From positions 1 through 42,999 of the forward strand of contig CADCUB010000053.1 in NCBI GenBank assembly GCA_902805775.1: 42,999 nt of DNA. Reading direction: 5' to 3'. This DNA is from an uncultured Frankineae bacterium. GTDB lineage: Bacteria; Actinomycetota; Actinomycetes; Mycobacteriales; SCTD01. Under the pieces are notes generated by a model. That model was not told the DNA's origin. It did no database searches and saw only the letters and a program-made list of their open reading frames with translations. The position numbers and the translations under genes are program-made. Below are positions 15,975 through 23,311 of this stretch, in pieces. The first letter of the stretch is position 1; the number at the start of each line of letters is the position of its first letter.

Positions 15975-16358
15975 TCAGGCGGTGGCGAGCAGCGCCAGGG
16001 CGTACGCCGACTCGACGTCGGGGTCGGCGAAGCTCCGGCCGTCGGCCAGGACGACCGACCAGCCGGCGGCGGTGCGCTCCAGACGGGCCAGCCGGTCGCC
16101 GAGGGCCGCGCGGAGCTGGTCCTCGCGCGGCAGCCAGAGCACCTGCTCGGTCTTGAGGCTGTCCAGCGCCCACTCGGTGGTGCCGTTGAAGCCCAGCACC
16201 AGGCCCGAGGGGACCTCCTGCACCTCGACGGTCAGGTCGCTGACCACGAAGACCTCGTCGTCCATCTCCCGGTCGGGGACGACGAAGCGGTCGCCGCGCT
16301 GCGGCCACCAGACGAGGCAGTGGGCGGTCAGCTCACGGGCGAGGTCCAGGCGCAGCAC
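15975..16358 (-). CDS. Conserved hypothetical protein, about 127 residues
   Basis: A soluble protein of unknown function. From the GTG at 16358 it reads VLRLDLARELTAHCLVWWPQ, then RGDRFVVPDREMDDEVFVVS, then SGLVLGFNGTTEWALDSLK and VLWLPREDQLRAAL. Similar actinobacterial proteins exist and begin at about the LRLDLAREL block, which is why I prefer this start over the GTG at 16421 that would add 21 residues of low-quality sequence. No catalytic motif or membrane segment is visible. The 3' end is 56 bp from the mini-protein gene. Confidence 0.7.
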   Translation of the reverse strand: MLRLDLARELTAHCLVWWPQRGDRFVVPDREMDDEVFVVSDLTVEVQEVPSGLVLGFNGTTEWALDSLKTEQVLWLPREDQLRAALGDRLARLERTAAGWSVVLADGRSFADPDVESAYALALLATA

Positions 16359-16436
16359 CCCCCGACTGTGCCCGCTGCGGACCGGTCCCGGCCACCCGTC
16401 GGCCCCCTGACCCGCGATCACGGAGCCGTGCAGGCG

Positions 16437-17753
16437 TCAGTCGGACATGGCGGCCGTCGTCGCGCCGGGGCTCTCAGCGACGGTCCGGCGTGCCCGGACC
16501 GACAGCGACAGCCCGGCGGCCACCAGGCACAGGGCGCCGGCGCCGATCCAGGCCAGGTCGTAGCTGCCCGTCGTCGTGCGCACCAGCCCCGCGGCGGACG
16601 CGGCCAGCGCCGCGCCGACCTGGTGGCTCGCGAACACCCAGCCGAACACGATCCCGCCGTCGGCGCCGAAGCGCTCGCGGCACAGCGCCACGGTCGGCGG
16701 CACGGTCGCGACCCAGTCCAGGCCGTAGAACACGATGAACAGCAGCATCGTGGCGTGCGGCACCGCGGCGAACAGGAACGGCAGAGCGAACAGCGACAGG
16801 CCGCGCAGGGCGTAGTACCAGGCGAGCAGCACGCGGCTGTCGACCCGGTCGGTCAGCCAGCCGGAGGCGATCGTGCCGACGACGTCGAAGACCCCGACCA
16901 GGGCCAGCAGGCCCGCAGCGGTCGTGGTGCCCATCCCGTGGTCGTGCGCCGCCGGGACGAAGTGGGTGGCGATCAGGCCGTTGGTGCTCGCGCCGCAGAT
17001 GGCGAACCCGGCGACCAGCAGCCAGAAGGCCGGCACGTGCGAGGCCCGCCGCAGGGCGAGGACGGCCGCGCGGGCCGCACCGCCGGAGGGGGCGGGAGCC
17101 GGTGCCGACGGGTCGGCTCCGCCGTACGGCTCGAGCCCGACGTCGGCCGGCCGGTCGGCGAGCAGCAGCAGCACCAGCGGCACCACGGCCAGTGCGGCGC
17201 CGGCCACGACCAGCGCCGCCACGCGCCAGCCCGCCCCCTCGGCGAGCCAGGCGACCAGGGGCAGGAAGACCAGCTGGCCGGTGGCGCTGCCGGCGGTCAG
17301 GATGCCGGTCACCAGCCCGCGGGAGCGGGTGAACCAGCGGTTGGCCACGGTCGCCGCGAACACCAGCGCCATGGAGCCGGTCCCCAGCCCCACCAGCACG
17401 CCCCAGCACAGGACCAGCTGCCAGCTGGCGGTCATGAAGACCGTCAGGCCGCTGCCGGCCGCGACGACGCACAGCGCAGCCGCGACCACGCGGCGCATGC
17501 CGAAGGACTCCATCAGCGCCGCGGCGAACGGCGCCGTCAGCCCGAACAGCATCAGGTTGACGCTCACCGCGAGCGACACCGTCGCCGTGGACCAGCCGAA
17601 CTCGTCCTGCAACGGCAGGATCAGCACGCCCGGGGTCGCCCGGAACCCCGCCGAGGCGACCAGCGCCACGAAGGCCACGGCGGCCACCCACCACGCCCGG
17701 TGGACGCGCGCCGGGCCGCGCCGGGCCGGGGAGGGGACCTGCTGCAGCGCCAC
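16437..17753 (-). CDS. Major facilitator superfamily permease
   Basis: A 438-residue polytopic protein with 12 predicted membrane helices in two halves split by a loop near residues 200-230 (Ala/Pro-rich, APAPAPSGGAARAA). MFS signatures are visible: FGMRRVV after helix 2, NRWFTRSRGLVTGILTAGSA in helix 4-5 (typical of the oxalate/formate and monocarboxylate branch), and SGWLTDRVDSRVLL in the second half, the counterpart of the first-half signature. The substrate may be a monocarboxylate, but this is only subfamily resemblance. It diverges from the sugar importer with a 128-bp spacer. The GTG start lacks a strong ribosome site. Confidence 0.88.
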   Translation of the reverse strand: MALQQVPSPARRGPARVHRAWWVAAVAFVALVASAGFRATPGVLILPLQDEFGWSTATVSLAVSVNLMLFGLTAPFAAALMESFGMRRVVAAALCVVAAGSGLTVFMTASWQLVLCWGVLVGLGTGSMALVFAATVANRWFTRSRGLVTGILTAGSATGQLVFLPLVAWLAEGAGWRVAALVVAGAALAVVPLVLLLLADRPADVGLEPYGGADPSAPAPAPSGGAARAAVLALRRASHVPAFWLLVAGFAICGASTNGLIATHFVPAAHDHGMGTTTAAGLLALVGVFDVVGTIASGWLTDRVDSRVLLAWYYALRGLSLFALPFLFAAVPHATMLLFIVFYGLDWVATVPPTVALCRERFGADGGIVFGWVFASHQVGAALAASAAGLVRTTTGSYDLAWIGAGALCLVAAGLSLSVRARRTVAESPGATTAAMSD

Positions 17754-17785
17754 CCCGCGACACTAGGCCGCCCATCACGCTTGCG

Positions 17786-17800
17786 TGACAGCGCTTGACA
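17786..17800 (+). promoter_or_regulatory. Possible LacI-type operator overlapping a -35 box
   Basis: TGACAGCGCTTGACA contains the AGCGCT core found in many LacI-family operators and ends in a perfect TTGACA (17795-17800). Just before it CACGC and GCGTG form a small inverted repeat (17777-17788). No clear -10 box follows at the right distance, so the promoter is incomplete. It lies 80 bp upstream of the sugar-binding-protein gene. Confidence 0.3.
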
Positions 17801-17881
17801 CTGCCGACCGTGCGGGTGAGCGTCTCGCCGACGGTCCGGATCGTCCGGCCCGCACCCGAGCACGAAGGCAGGACAGGGCGG

Positions 17882-19156
17882 ATGCGCACCTCACTGACAC
17901 GAGCCGCGGTGGTCGCCGCGGCGTGCCTGCTCGCCGCGGCCTGCACGGGGACGACCGCCCCGGCGGACGACGGCGACAGCGGCGGTGACGGTGCGCAGTC
18001 CCTGCGCTATCTCATCGAGGAGCAGGAGGACGCCGAGGCCAACAAGGAGCTGGAGAAGCACCTCGGCGAGTTCACGCAGGAGACCGGGATCGAGGTCGAG
18101 CTGGAGACGCTGCCGCTCGACGCGATGCGCACGGTCCTGCAGACCCAGCTGCGCTCGGGCGAGGGCCCGGACGTCTTCGCCTGGGGCTCCGGCCCGAGCT
18201 TCGGCGGCGCGCTCGCCGAGGCCGGCCTGGTGAAGGACCTGACGGCGGCGTACGAGGAGAACGACTGGCAGGTCTACGACTTCGCCAAGGAGCGCGTCAC
18301 CGTGGACGGCAAGGTGTACGGCCTGCCGGGCGAGGCCGAGACGATCGGGCTCTTCTACAACAAGGACATCTTCGCCGAGCTCGGGCTGGAGGAGCCGAAG
18401 AGCCTGGAGGACCTGCAGGCGGCCAGCGAGGCCGTCAAGGCCGCGGGCAAGACCCCGATGGCCGTCGGCAACAAGGAGGGCTGGGAGGGCGGCCACCTGC
18501 TGAGCATGGCGCTGTCCAGCGCGGTCGGCGGCGAGGGCATGCAGGCGCTGCTCGACGGCGAGAAGTCGTGGACCTCGCCCGAGGTCGTGCAGGCGCTCAC
18601 GCTCTGGCAGGACTTCAACAAGAAGGGCTACCTGCCGAAGTCGCCCACCTCGGTCGACTACGACACCTCCACGTCGCTGTTCTACTCCGGCGAGGCGGCG
18701 ATGATCCCGACGGGCAGCTGGCTGGTCGCCGAGATCGAGGACAACACCGACTTCGAGGTCGGCTACATCCCGTTCCCCGGTCCGGACGGCCCCGGCATCT
18801 TCACCGGCGGTCTGGGCTCCGGACCGTACGTCTCCGCCACCACGAAGAACGAGGAGGAGGCGATCCAGTTCATCGACTTCCTCGCGTCACCGGAGCACGG
18901 CAAGTGGGTCGTGGAGAACCTCGCCACCATCCCGCCGATGGAGGTCGAGACCGAGGGCCTGGACGTCTCGCCGCTGTTCAAGCAGGTGCTGGAGGACACC
19001 GCCGAGCTCTCCAGCGGCGGCGACTTCGGTCTCAACATCGACGTGCTGGTGAGCGACGCCTTCAACGAGGCGATGTGGGACGGCGTCCAGGGCGTCCTCA
19101 CCGGTCAGCGGACGCCGCAGGAGGTGGCGCAGGCCCTCGAGGCGGAGCAGGCGTGA
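17882..19156 (+). CDS. Sugar ABC transporter substrate-binding lipoprotein
   Basis: A 424-residue extracellular solute-binding protein, family 1 type. MRTSLTRAAVVAAACLLAAAC is a lipoprotein signal with the acylated cysteine at residue 21. The mature part has ETGIEVELETLP, GEGPDVFAWGSGP, KVYGLPGEAETIGLFYNKDI and AAMIPTGSWL, the standard blocks for oligosaccharide-binding proteins. The ATG at 17882 is chosen because it places the signal peptide at the N-terminus, although the frame is open for 87 bp upstream. It begins a three-gene importer with the two permeases. The sugar is not deducible. Confidence 0.93.
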   Translation: MRTSLTRAAVVAAACLLAAACTGTTAPADDGDSGGDGAQSLRYLIEEQEDAEANKELEKHLGEFTQETGIEVELETLPLDAMRTVLQTQLRSGEGPDVFAWGSGPSFGGALAEAGLVKDLTAAYEENDWQVYDFAKERVTVDGKVYGLPGEAETIGLFYNKDIFAELGLEEPKSLEDLQAASEAVKAAGKTPMAVGNKEGWEGGHLLSMALSSAVGGEGMQALLDGEKSWTSPEVVQALTLWQDFNKKGYLPKSPTSVDYDTSTSLFYSGEAAMIPTGSWLVAEIEDNTDFEVGYIPFPGPDGPGIFTGGLGSGPYVSATTKNEEEAIQFIDFLASPEHGKWVVENLATIPPMEVETEGLDVSPLFKQVLEDTAELSSGGDFGLNIDVLVSDAFNEAMWDGVQGVLTGQRTPQEVAQALEAEQA

Positions 19157-19178
19157 GCCGCGACTCCCAGGCGACGGC

Positions 19179-20171
19179 GTGACGGCGCCCGCACCGGCGC
19201 GGGCGGCAGCCTCCCTGGCGCCCGCGCCGGCGCCGCCGCGCAGGCGCGGTCGCGGTCGTACCGCGCGCTCCCAGGTCCCCGCGGTGACCCGCAAGGCCCA
19301 GGCGCGGCTCGGGGTGCTGCTCGTGGTGCCGCTGCTGCTGCTCGTCGGGATCTTCCTCGTCTTCCCGATGATCAACGCCGTCTACTACGTCTTCGTCGAC
19401 TTCAACGGCATCAACCCCGCACCGCCGTGGGTCGGCCTGGCCAACTTCACCGAGCTGGCGCAGGACCCCGACGTCTGGGCAGCGTTCTCCAACAACATCA
19501 TCTGGATCGTCCTGGGCACCGTCGGCCCGATCGTCCTCGGGCTCGCCCTGGCCCTGCTGCTGTGGCACGTCGAGCGCGGCAGCGTCTTCTACCGGGTCGC
19601 CTTCTTCCTGCCCTACATCCTTCCGCAGGTGGCGGTCGGCGTCGTCTGGGGATGGATCTACGAGCCGTCCCGCGGCTGGCTGAACAAGGTGCTCGAGACG
19701 GTCGGCCTCGGCGGTCTCACGACGGGCTGGCTGGGCAACCCCGACACGGCGCTGTACGCCGTGCTCGCCACGGCCGTCTGGGTGACGCTCGGGTTCGTCT
19801 TCGTGATCCTGCTGTCGGCGCTCAAGGGCGTCGACATGGACATCGTCGACGCCGCCCGCCTCGACGGCGCCAACGGCTGGCAGCGGCTGGTCCACATCGT
19901 GCTGCCGCAGATCATGCCGGTGTTCCTCATGGTCACGACGATCACGCTGCTCGGCGGCTTCAGCGTCTTCGACATCATCTTCGTGATGACCGGCGGCGGC
20001 CCCGCCGGCGCCTCAGAGGTGCTGGGCACCCTGGCCTACAGCAGCGCGTTCCAGCTCAACCGCATCAGCTACGGCACGGCGCTCGCGCTGGTCATCACGC
20101 TGCTCGCGATCCCGTTCGCGGTGTGGCTCAACAGGCTCCAGCGCCGGGTCTCGCTCGAGGGGACGAGCTGA
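19179..20171 (+). CDS. Sugar ABC transporter permease (MalF type)
   Basis: A 330-residue permease with a long Pro/Ala/Arg-rich cytoplasmic N-terminus (to about residue 45) and six membrane helices. The conserved EAA-type loop reads VDAARLDGANGWQRLVHIVLP (about residues 224-244), the site of contact with the ATPase. It starts with GTG 23 bp after the binding-protein gene and its TGA overlaps the next ATG by one base. No ATPase gene is present; in actinobacteria a shared MsiK-like ATPase encoded elsewhere often serves such importers. Confidence 0.93.
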   Translation: MTAPAPARAAASLAPAPAPPRRRGRGRTARSQVPAVTRKAQARLGVLLVVPLLLLVGIFLVFPMINAVYYVFVDFNGINPAPPWVGLANFTELAQDPDVWAAFSNNIIWIVLGTVGPIVLGLALALLLWHVERGSVFYRVAFFLPYILPQVAVGVVWGWIYEPSRGWLNKVLETVGLGGLTTGWLGNPDTALYAVLATAVWVTLGFVFVILLSALKGVDMDIVDAARLDGANGWQRLVHIVLPQIMPVFLMVTTITLLGGFSVFDIIFVMTGGGPAGASEVLGTLAYSSAFQLNRISYGTALALVITLLAIPFAVWLNRLQRRVSLEGTS

Positions 20172-21058
20172 TGGCGGCCACGACCACGACGCCGGCACCG
20201 GCCAGGACCGCGCCGTTGCAGGCCGAGCTGACGCCGCGGGCCCGTGCCCGCCTGGCCGGCAAGCACGCGCTGCTGATCGCGCTGTCGCTGCTGATGCTGT
20301 TCCCGCTGGTGCTGACGATCTCGACGGCGTTCAAGACCGAGCAGGACGTCCAGGTCAACCCGTTCGGGCTGTTCTCGTCGTTCTCGACGGAGAACATCGT
20401 CACGGCCTGGACCGTCGGCGGCTTCGGCGGCTACGTCCTCAACAGCCTCCTGCTGACGGTCCCCAGCACGCTGATCGTGCTGGCGCTGTCGACGATGGGC
20501 GGCTACGCCTTCGCCCGGCTGCCGTTCCCCGGCCGCGACCTCGCGTTCTACGTGGTCGTGGTCGGGCTGCTGGTGCCGTTCTTCACCTACATGATCCCGC
20601 TGTACTTCCAGCTGCGCGGCATGGGCATGCTGGACAGCCTCGTCGGGGTCAACCTGGTGCTCGCCAGCACCGGCGTCTCGTTCGGCACCTTCTTCATGCG
20701 GGCGTTCTTCTCCGACCTGCCCGTCGAGCTCGCCCAGGCGGCCCGGATGGACGGCGCCTCGGAGTGGCAGATCTTCACGCGGGTGATGCTGCCCCTGGTG
20801 ACCTCGGGCATGGGGGCGCTGGCGGTCTTCACGTTCCTGCAGAACTGGAACAACTTCCTCGTCCCGCTCATCTACATGCCGGGCGGTGACTACCGGCCGT
20901 TGACGACCGGCCTGTACCTGTTCCTCGGCGGGCGCTCCATCGACATCGGCCCGCTCGCGGCCGGCACCCTGATCACGATCCTGCCGGTCGTCGTGCTGTT
21001 CGTGGCGCTGCAGAAGCAGGTGACGCAGGGCCTGGTCTCGGGAGCGGTGAAGGGCTAG
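20171..21058 (+). CDS. Sugar ABC transporter permease (MalG type)
   Basis: A 295-residue partner permease. After a 30-residue cytoplasmic tail there are six helices, and the EAA loop reads VELAQAARMDGASEWQIF (about residues 186-203), followed by RVMLPL. The C-terminal QKQVTQGLVSGAVKG is the usual MalG ending. It is coupled to the first permease by a TGATG overlap. Its TAG stop falls within CTAG and shares bases with the stop of the convergent merR gene. Confidence 0.93.
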   Translation: MAATTTTPAPARTAPLQAELTPRARARLAGKHALLIALSLLMLFPLVLTISTAFKTEQDVQVNPFGLFSSFSTENIVTAWTVGGFGGYVLNSLLLTVPSTLIVLALSTMGGYAFARLPFPGRDLAFYVVVVGLLVPFFTYMIPLYFQLRGMGMLDSLVGVNLVLASTGVSFGTFFMRAFFSDLPVELAQAARMDGASEWQIFTRVMLPLVTSGMGALAVFTFLQNWNNFLVPLIYMPGGDYRPLTTGLYLFLGGRSIDIGPLAAGTLITILPVVVLFVALQKQVTQGLVSGAVKG

Positions 21059-21441
21059 CCCCGGTCGGGCCCGCTCTCGTCGGGGTCGACCTGCGCGGCG
21101 TGCAGCTGCGAGCGCAGGTCGTCGACGGTGTCCTCGAGGTCGGCCACGCGGCTGGCGGCGGCCAGGGTGAGCCCTTCGTCGGTGAGCTGCAGGAGCCGGC
21201 GGGCGTGCTGCACCTGGCGGGAGCTGTAGCGGCGCTGACCTCCCGGCGAGCGGGAGGGGCGCACCGCCTCCACGGTGTCCAGGCGACGCAGCGTGGCGGC
21301 CGGCACGCCGAGCAGGTCGCCGACCTGGCCGACGGTGTAGAAGGCGGCGTCCGGGTCGGGCCAGGGAGCCGGGGGTCCCGGCGCCGGGACGGGCGCCCCG
21401 TCCGGGTCGGGACCGCCCGCCCGGACAGGAGCGCCCGCCAC
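21055..21441 (-). CDS. MerR-family regulator, HspR-like
   Basis: A 128-residue regulator. A 30-residue Pro/Gly-rich N-terminus leads into a MerR helix-turn-helix: FYTVGQVGDLLGVPAATLRR, then PSRSPGGQRRYSSRQVQHA and a C-terminal coiled coil (ADLEDTVDDLRSQLHAAQ). HspR, the heat-shock repressor of actinobacteria, has the same GGxRRYS block and short coiled coil. It starts 5 bp after the hsp20 stop, so it is probably cotranscribed with and controls hsp20. The first arginine after TLRR is followed by LDTVEAV in place of the usual Y-D-R-xGLV. The start codon (GTG) is the best available but not certain. Confidence 0.78.
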   Translation of the reverse strand: MAGAPVRAGGPDPDGAPVPAPGPPAPWPDPDAAFYTVGQVGDLLGVPAATLRRLDTVEAVRPSRSPGGQRRYSSRQVQHARRLLQLTDEGLTLAAASRVADLEDTVDDLRSQLHAAQVDPDESGPDRG

Positions 21442-21446
21442 GGTCC

Positions 21447-21941
21447 TCAGCCCGCCGATCCGGCGTCGACGGCCTGCTGCTCGCCCGGCGCGCCGCTCGA
21501 CGAGGCGCTGCTGCTGCCCTCGATGACCTGCGGGCCCTCCTCGCGGGCGAGGGAGACCGGGATCCGGCGCGGCTTGGAGCGCTCGGCCACGGGGACGTGC
21601 AGCGTCAGCACGCCGTGGTCGTAGGTCGCCTCGATCCGCTCGACGTCCATCCCCTCGCCGAGCAGCAGCTGGCGGGACACCTCGCCCGACGGGCGCTCGG
21701 CCACCAGCACCTGGGTGACCTCGCCGTCGGGGCGGGTCGTGCGGTGCGCCCGCACGGTGAGGGTGTTGTCCTCGACCGACAGGTCGACGCTGCCCGGGTC
21801 GACGCCCGGCAGGTCGAGGTGCACCACGTAGTGGTCGCCGATCCGGAAGACATCCATCGGCGCCATGCGCGGTGTGCGTACGCCACTGGCGAGCTGGTCG
21901 GCCAGGCGGTCGAGGTCCCGGAAGGGATCGAACCGCATCAT
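21447..21941 (-). CDS. Small heat-shock protein, Hsp20/alpha-crystallin family
   Basis: A 164-residue ATP-independent holdase. MMRFDPFRDLDRLADQL is the common N-terminal block. The alpha-crystallin domain spans about residues 28-125 with VVHLDLPGVDPGSVDLSVED, the ERPSGEVSRQLLLGEG turn and DHGVLTLHVPVAE. The usual I-x-I tail motif is represented by RRIPVSL, and the extension ends in a Ser-rich tail. I place the start at the ATG at 21941 because AGGAGGT lies 7 nt upstream; the codons before it fall inside the ribosome site. A clear promoter and a leader hairpin lie upstream. Confidence 0.92.
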   Translation of the reverse strand: MMRFDPFRDLDRLADQLASGVRTPRMAPMDVFRIGDHYVVHLDLPGVDPGSVDLSVEDNTLTVRAHRTTRPDGEVTQVLVAERPSGEVSRQLLLGEGMDVERIEATYDHGVLTLHVPVAERSKPRRIPVSLAREEGPQVIEGSSSASSSGAPGEQQAVDAGSAG

Positions 21942-21963
21942 CACGAGCACCTCCTGCGACTGG

Positions 21964-21980
21964 GGAGCCCCTGCGGCTCC
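21964..21980 (-). repeat. Leader hairpin upstream of hsp20
   Basis: GGAGCC and GGCTCC are perfect 6-bp arms around CCTGC, located at or just after the predicted start of transcription of hsp20. In the RNA the second arm (CUCC) could alternatively pair with the GGAG of the ribosome site. Confidence 0.45.
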
Positions 21981-21986
21981 ACAGCC

Positions 21987-22014
21987 AGACTACCCCACGT
22001 CGAGGGGACAGCAA
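21987..22014 (-). promoter_or_regulatory. Promoter of the hsp20-merR operon
   Basis: On the minus strand, TTGCTG (22009-22014), a 16-bp spacer and TAGTCT (21987-21992, fitting TANNNT) form a sigma-70-type promoter about 45 bp before the hsp20 ATG. A classic HAIR operator (CTTGAGT-N7-ACTCAAG) is not present; an inverted repeat CCTGCA/TGCAGG sits just upstream at 22016-22035. Confidence 0.5.
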
Positions 22015-22108
22015 ACCTGCACCTCCAGCTGCAGGTGAGCGACCCGGCGTTGCCTCGACGGCGGTCGGGGAGGACCGTGTCGGACGTCGTCCACAGACGG
22101 AGGTCGCG

Positions 22109-22276
22109 ATGAGAGCCACCCTCGACGGGCGCCCGGCAGCGCCTCCCGTCCTGACGCTGCCGACGCCGTTCCCCGAGCCGGACCCGCTGCCGCCCGACCC
22201 GACCACTCCGGTCGAGCCCATCCTGCCGGGGCCGACCCCGACCGATCCGGACCCCCCGGACCCCCTGCCTGCCTGA
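22109..22276 (+). CDS. Proline-rich small protein
   Basis: A 55-residue frame with GGAGG 5 nt before the ATG. After MRATLDGRPAAPPV the sequence is a low-complexity Pro/Asp/Thr run with repeats of the PxP-DP type (for example PTPTDPDPPDPLPA at the end). There is no signal peptide or domain. The good ribosome site argues for translation, while the composition alone would not. It lies between divergent hsp20 and the SDR gene. Function unknown. Confidence 0.4.
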   Translation: MRATLDGRPAAPPVLTLPTPFPEPDPLPPDPTTPVEPILPGPTPTDPDPPDPLPA

Positions 22277-22367
22277 CGCCGACGGGCCGGCTGCTCACCC
22301 AACCGGTCCCGCGGCCCGCCACGCGCCGCTCTACGGTCGGGTCCGGCGAGCCGGAGGGCGGACGGGC

Positions 22368-23243
22368 ATGGCACCGCAGGACGCACACGACCCGGGCCAC
22401 CGCACGCCGGCCCAGGTGAGCGCGCCGCCGGCGCCGATGAGCACGCCGCAGCCGATGAGCACGCCGCCGCCGCTGCAGGGCCGCGTCGCCGTCGTCACCG
22501 GCGCCAGCCGGCGGCACGCCATCGGGGCGGCCCTCGCCCGGCGCCTGGTGCAGGACGGTGCGGCCGTGCTGCTGCACTCCTGGTCGCCGCACGACGGCGA
22601 GCAGCCGTGGGGCGCCGACCCGGGCGGCCCGGAGGCGGTCGTCGCGCAGCTGCGTGCAGCGGGCGGCCGGGTCGAGCACCTCAGCGCCGACCTCGCCGAT
22701 CCCGCCGCGCCGGCGGCCGTGGTCGCGGCGGCGCGGGAGGCCTTCGGGCACCTCGACGTCGTCGTGGCCAACCACGCCCGCAGCAGCGCCCAGCCGCTCG
22801 AGCAGCTCACGGCCGGCGAGCTCGACCTGAGCTGGGCCGTCAACGTCCGCGGGACGCTGCTGCTCCTGCAGGCCTTCGCCGCGCAGCACGACGGGCGGGC
22901 CGGCGGCCGGGCCGTCCTGTTCACCTCCGGCCAGTACGCCGGCGCGATGCCCGGCGAGCTGCCCTACATCGCCACCAAGGGGGCGCTGCACCAGCTGACC
23001 CGCTCCCTGGCCGCGCACCTCATGCCGCGGGCGATCACGGTCAACTGCATCGACCCCGGTCCGACCGACACCGGCTACGCCGACGAGGCCACCCTCGCCG
23101 CGGTCGCCGCCCGAAGTCCCGGCGGCCGGTGGGGCACGCCGCAGGACACCGCCCGGCTCGTGGCGTGGCTGGTCAGCGACGAGGGCGCCTGGGTCACCGG
23201 GCAGGTGATCGCCTCCGACGGCGGCTGGTCCGCGCGGCCCTGA
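22368..23243 (+). CDS. Short-chain dehydrogenase/reductase
   Basis: A 291-residue classical SDR. An unusual Pro-rich N-terminal tail of 37 residues, with an internal repeat of MSTPQP/MSTPPP, precedes VAVVTGASRRHAIGAAL (cofactor loop), the structural motif NHA in VVVANHARS, the serine of FTSGQYAGA, and the catalytic YIATK (about residues 204-208). The C-terminal TGQVIASDGGWS is the standard SDR ending. Substrate unknown. GGAGGG lies about 11 nt before the ATG. The methionines at residues 24 and 30 are possible later starts. Confidence 0.88.
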   Translation: MAPQDAHDPGHRTPAQVSAPPAPMSTPQPMSTPPPLQGRVAVVTGASRRHAIGAALARRLVQDGAAVLLHSWSPHDGEQPWGADPGGPEAVVAQLRAAGGRVEHLSADLADPAAPAAVVAAAREAFGHLDVVVANHARSSAQPLEQLTAGELDLSWAVNVRGTLLLLQAFAAQHDGRAGGRAVLFTSGQYAGAMPGELPYIATKGALHQLTRSLAAHLMPRAITVNCIDPGPTDTGYADEATLAAVAARSPGGRWGTPQDTARLVAWLVSDEGAWVTGQVIASDGGWSARP

Positions 23244-23252
23244 CCGTCCGGA

Positions 23253-23265
23253 CCGCAGGTGCGGC
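23253..23265 (+). promoter_or_regulatory. Putative molybdate operator, copy 1
   Basis: CCGCAGGTGCGGC is repeated exactly 31 bp downstream. The repeat unit is itself partly palindromic (CCGC/GCGG). This copy is upstream of the -35 box of the mod promoter. Confidence 0.5.
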
Positions 23266-23274
23266 GCGTACGGC

Positions 23275-23304
23275 TGGACGGCGCCGCAGGTGCGGCTCTA
23301 TCTT
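23275..23304 (+). promoter_or_regulatory. Putative leaderless promoter of the molybdate locus with operator copy 2
   Basis: TGGACG (23275-23280), an 18-bp spacer and TATCTT (23299-23304) resemble a sigma-70-type promoter. The GTG start of the regulator-ModA gene is only 7 nt after the -10, so the transcript would be leaderless. The second CCGCAGGTGCGGC (23284-23296) lies inside the spacer, where bound protein would exclude polymerase. Confidence 0.5.
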
Positions 23305-23311
23305 CCCCGCT

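Noticed and set aside
22020..22035. CACCT/AGGTG overlapping CCTGCA/TGCAGG considered as a HAIR element for HspR
   Set aside because: Sequence does not fit CTTGAGT-N7-ACTCAAG; kept only as an alternative operator idea.
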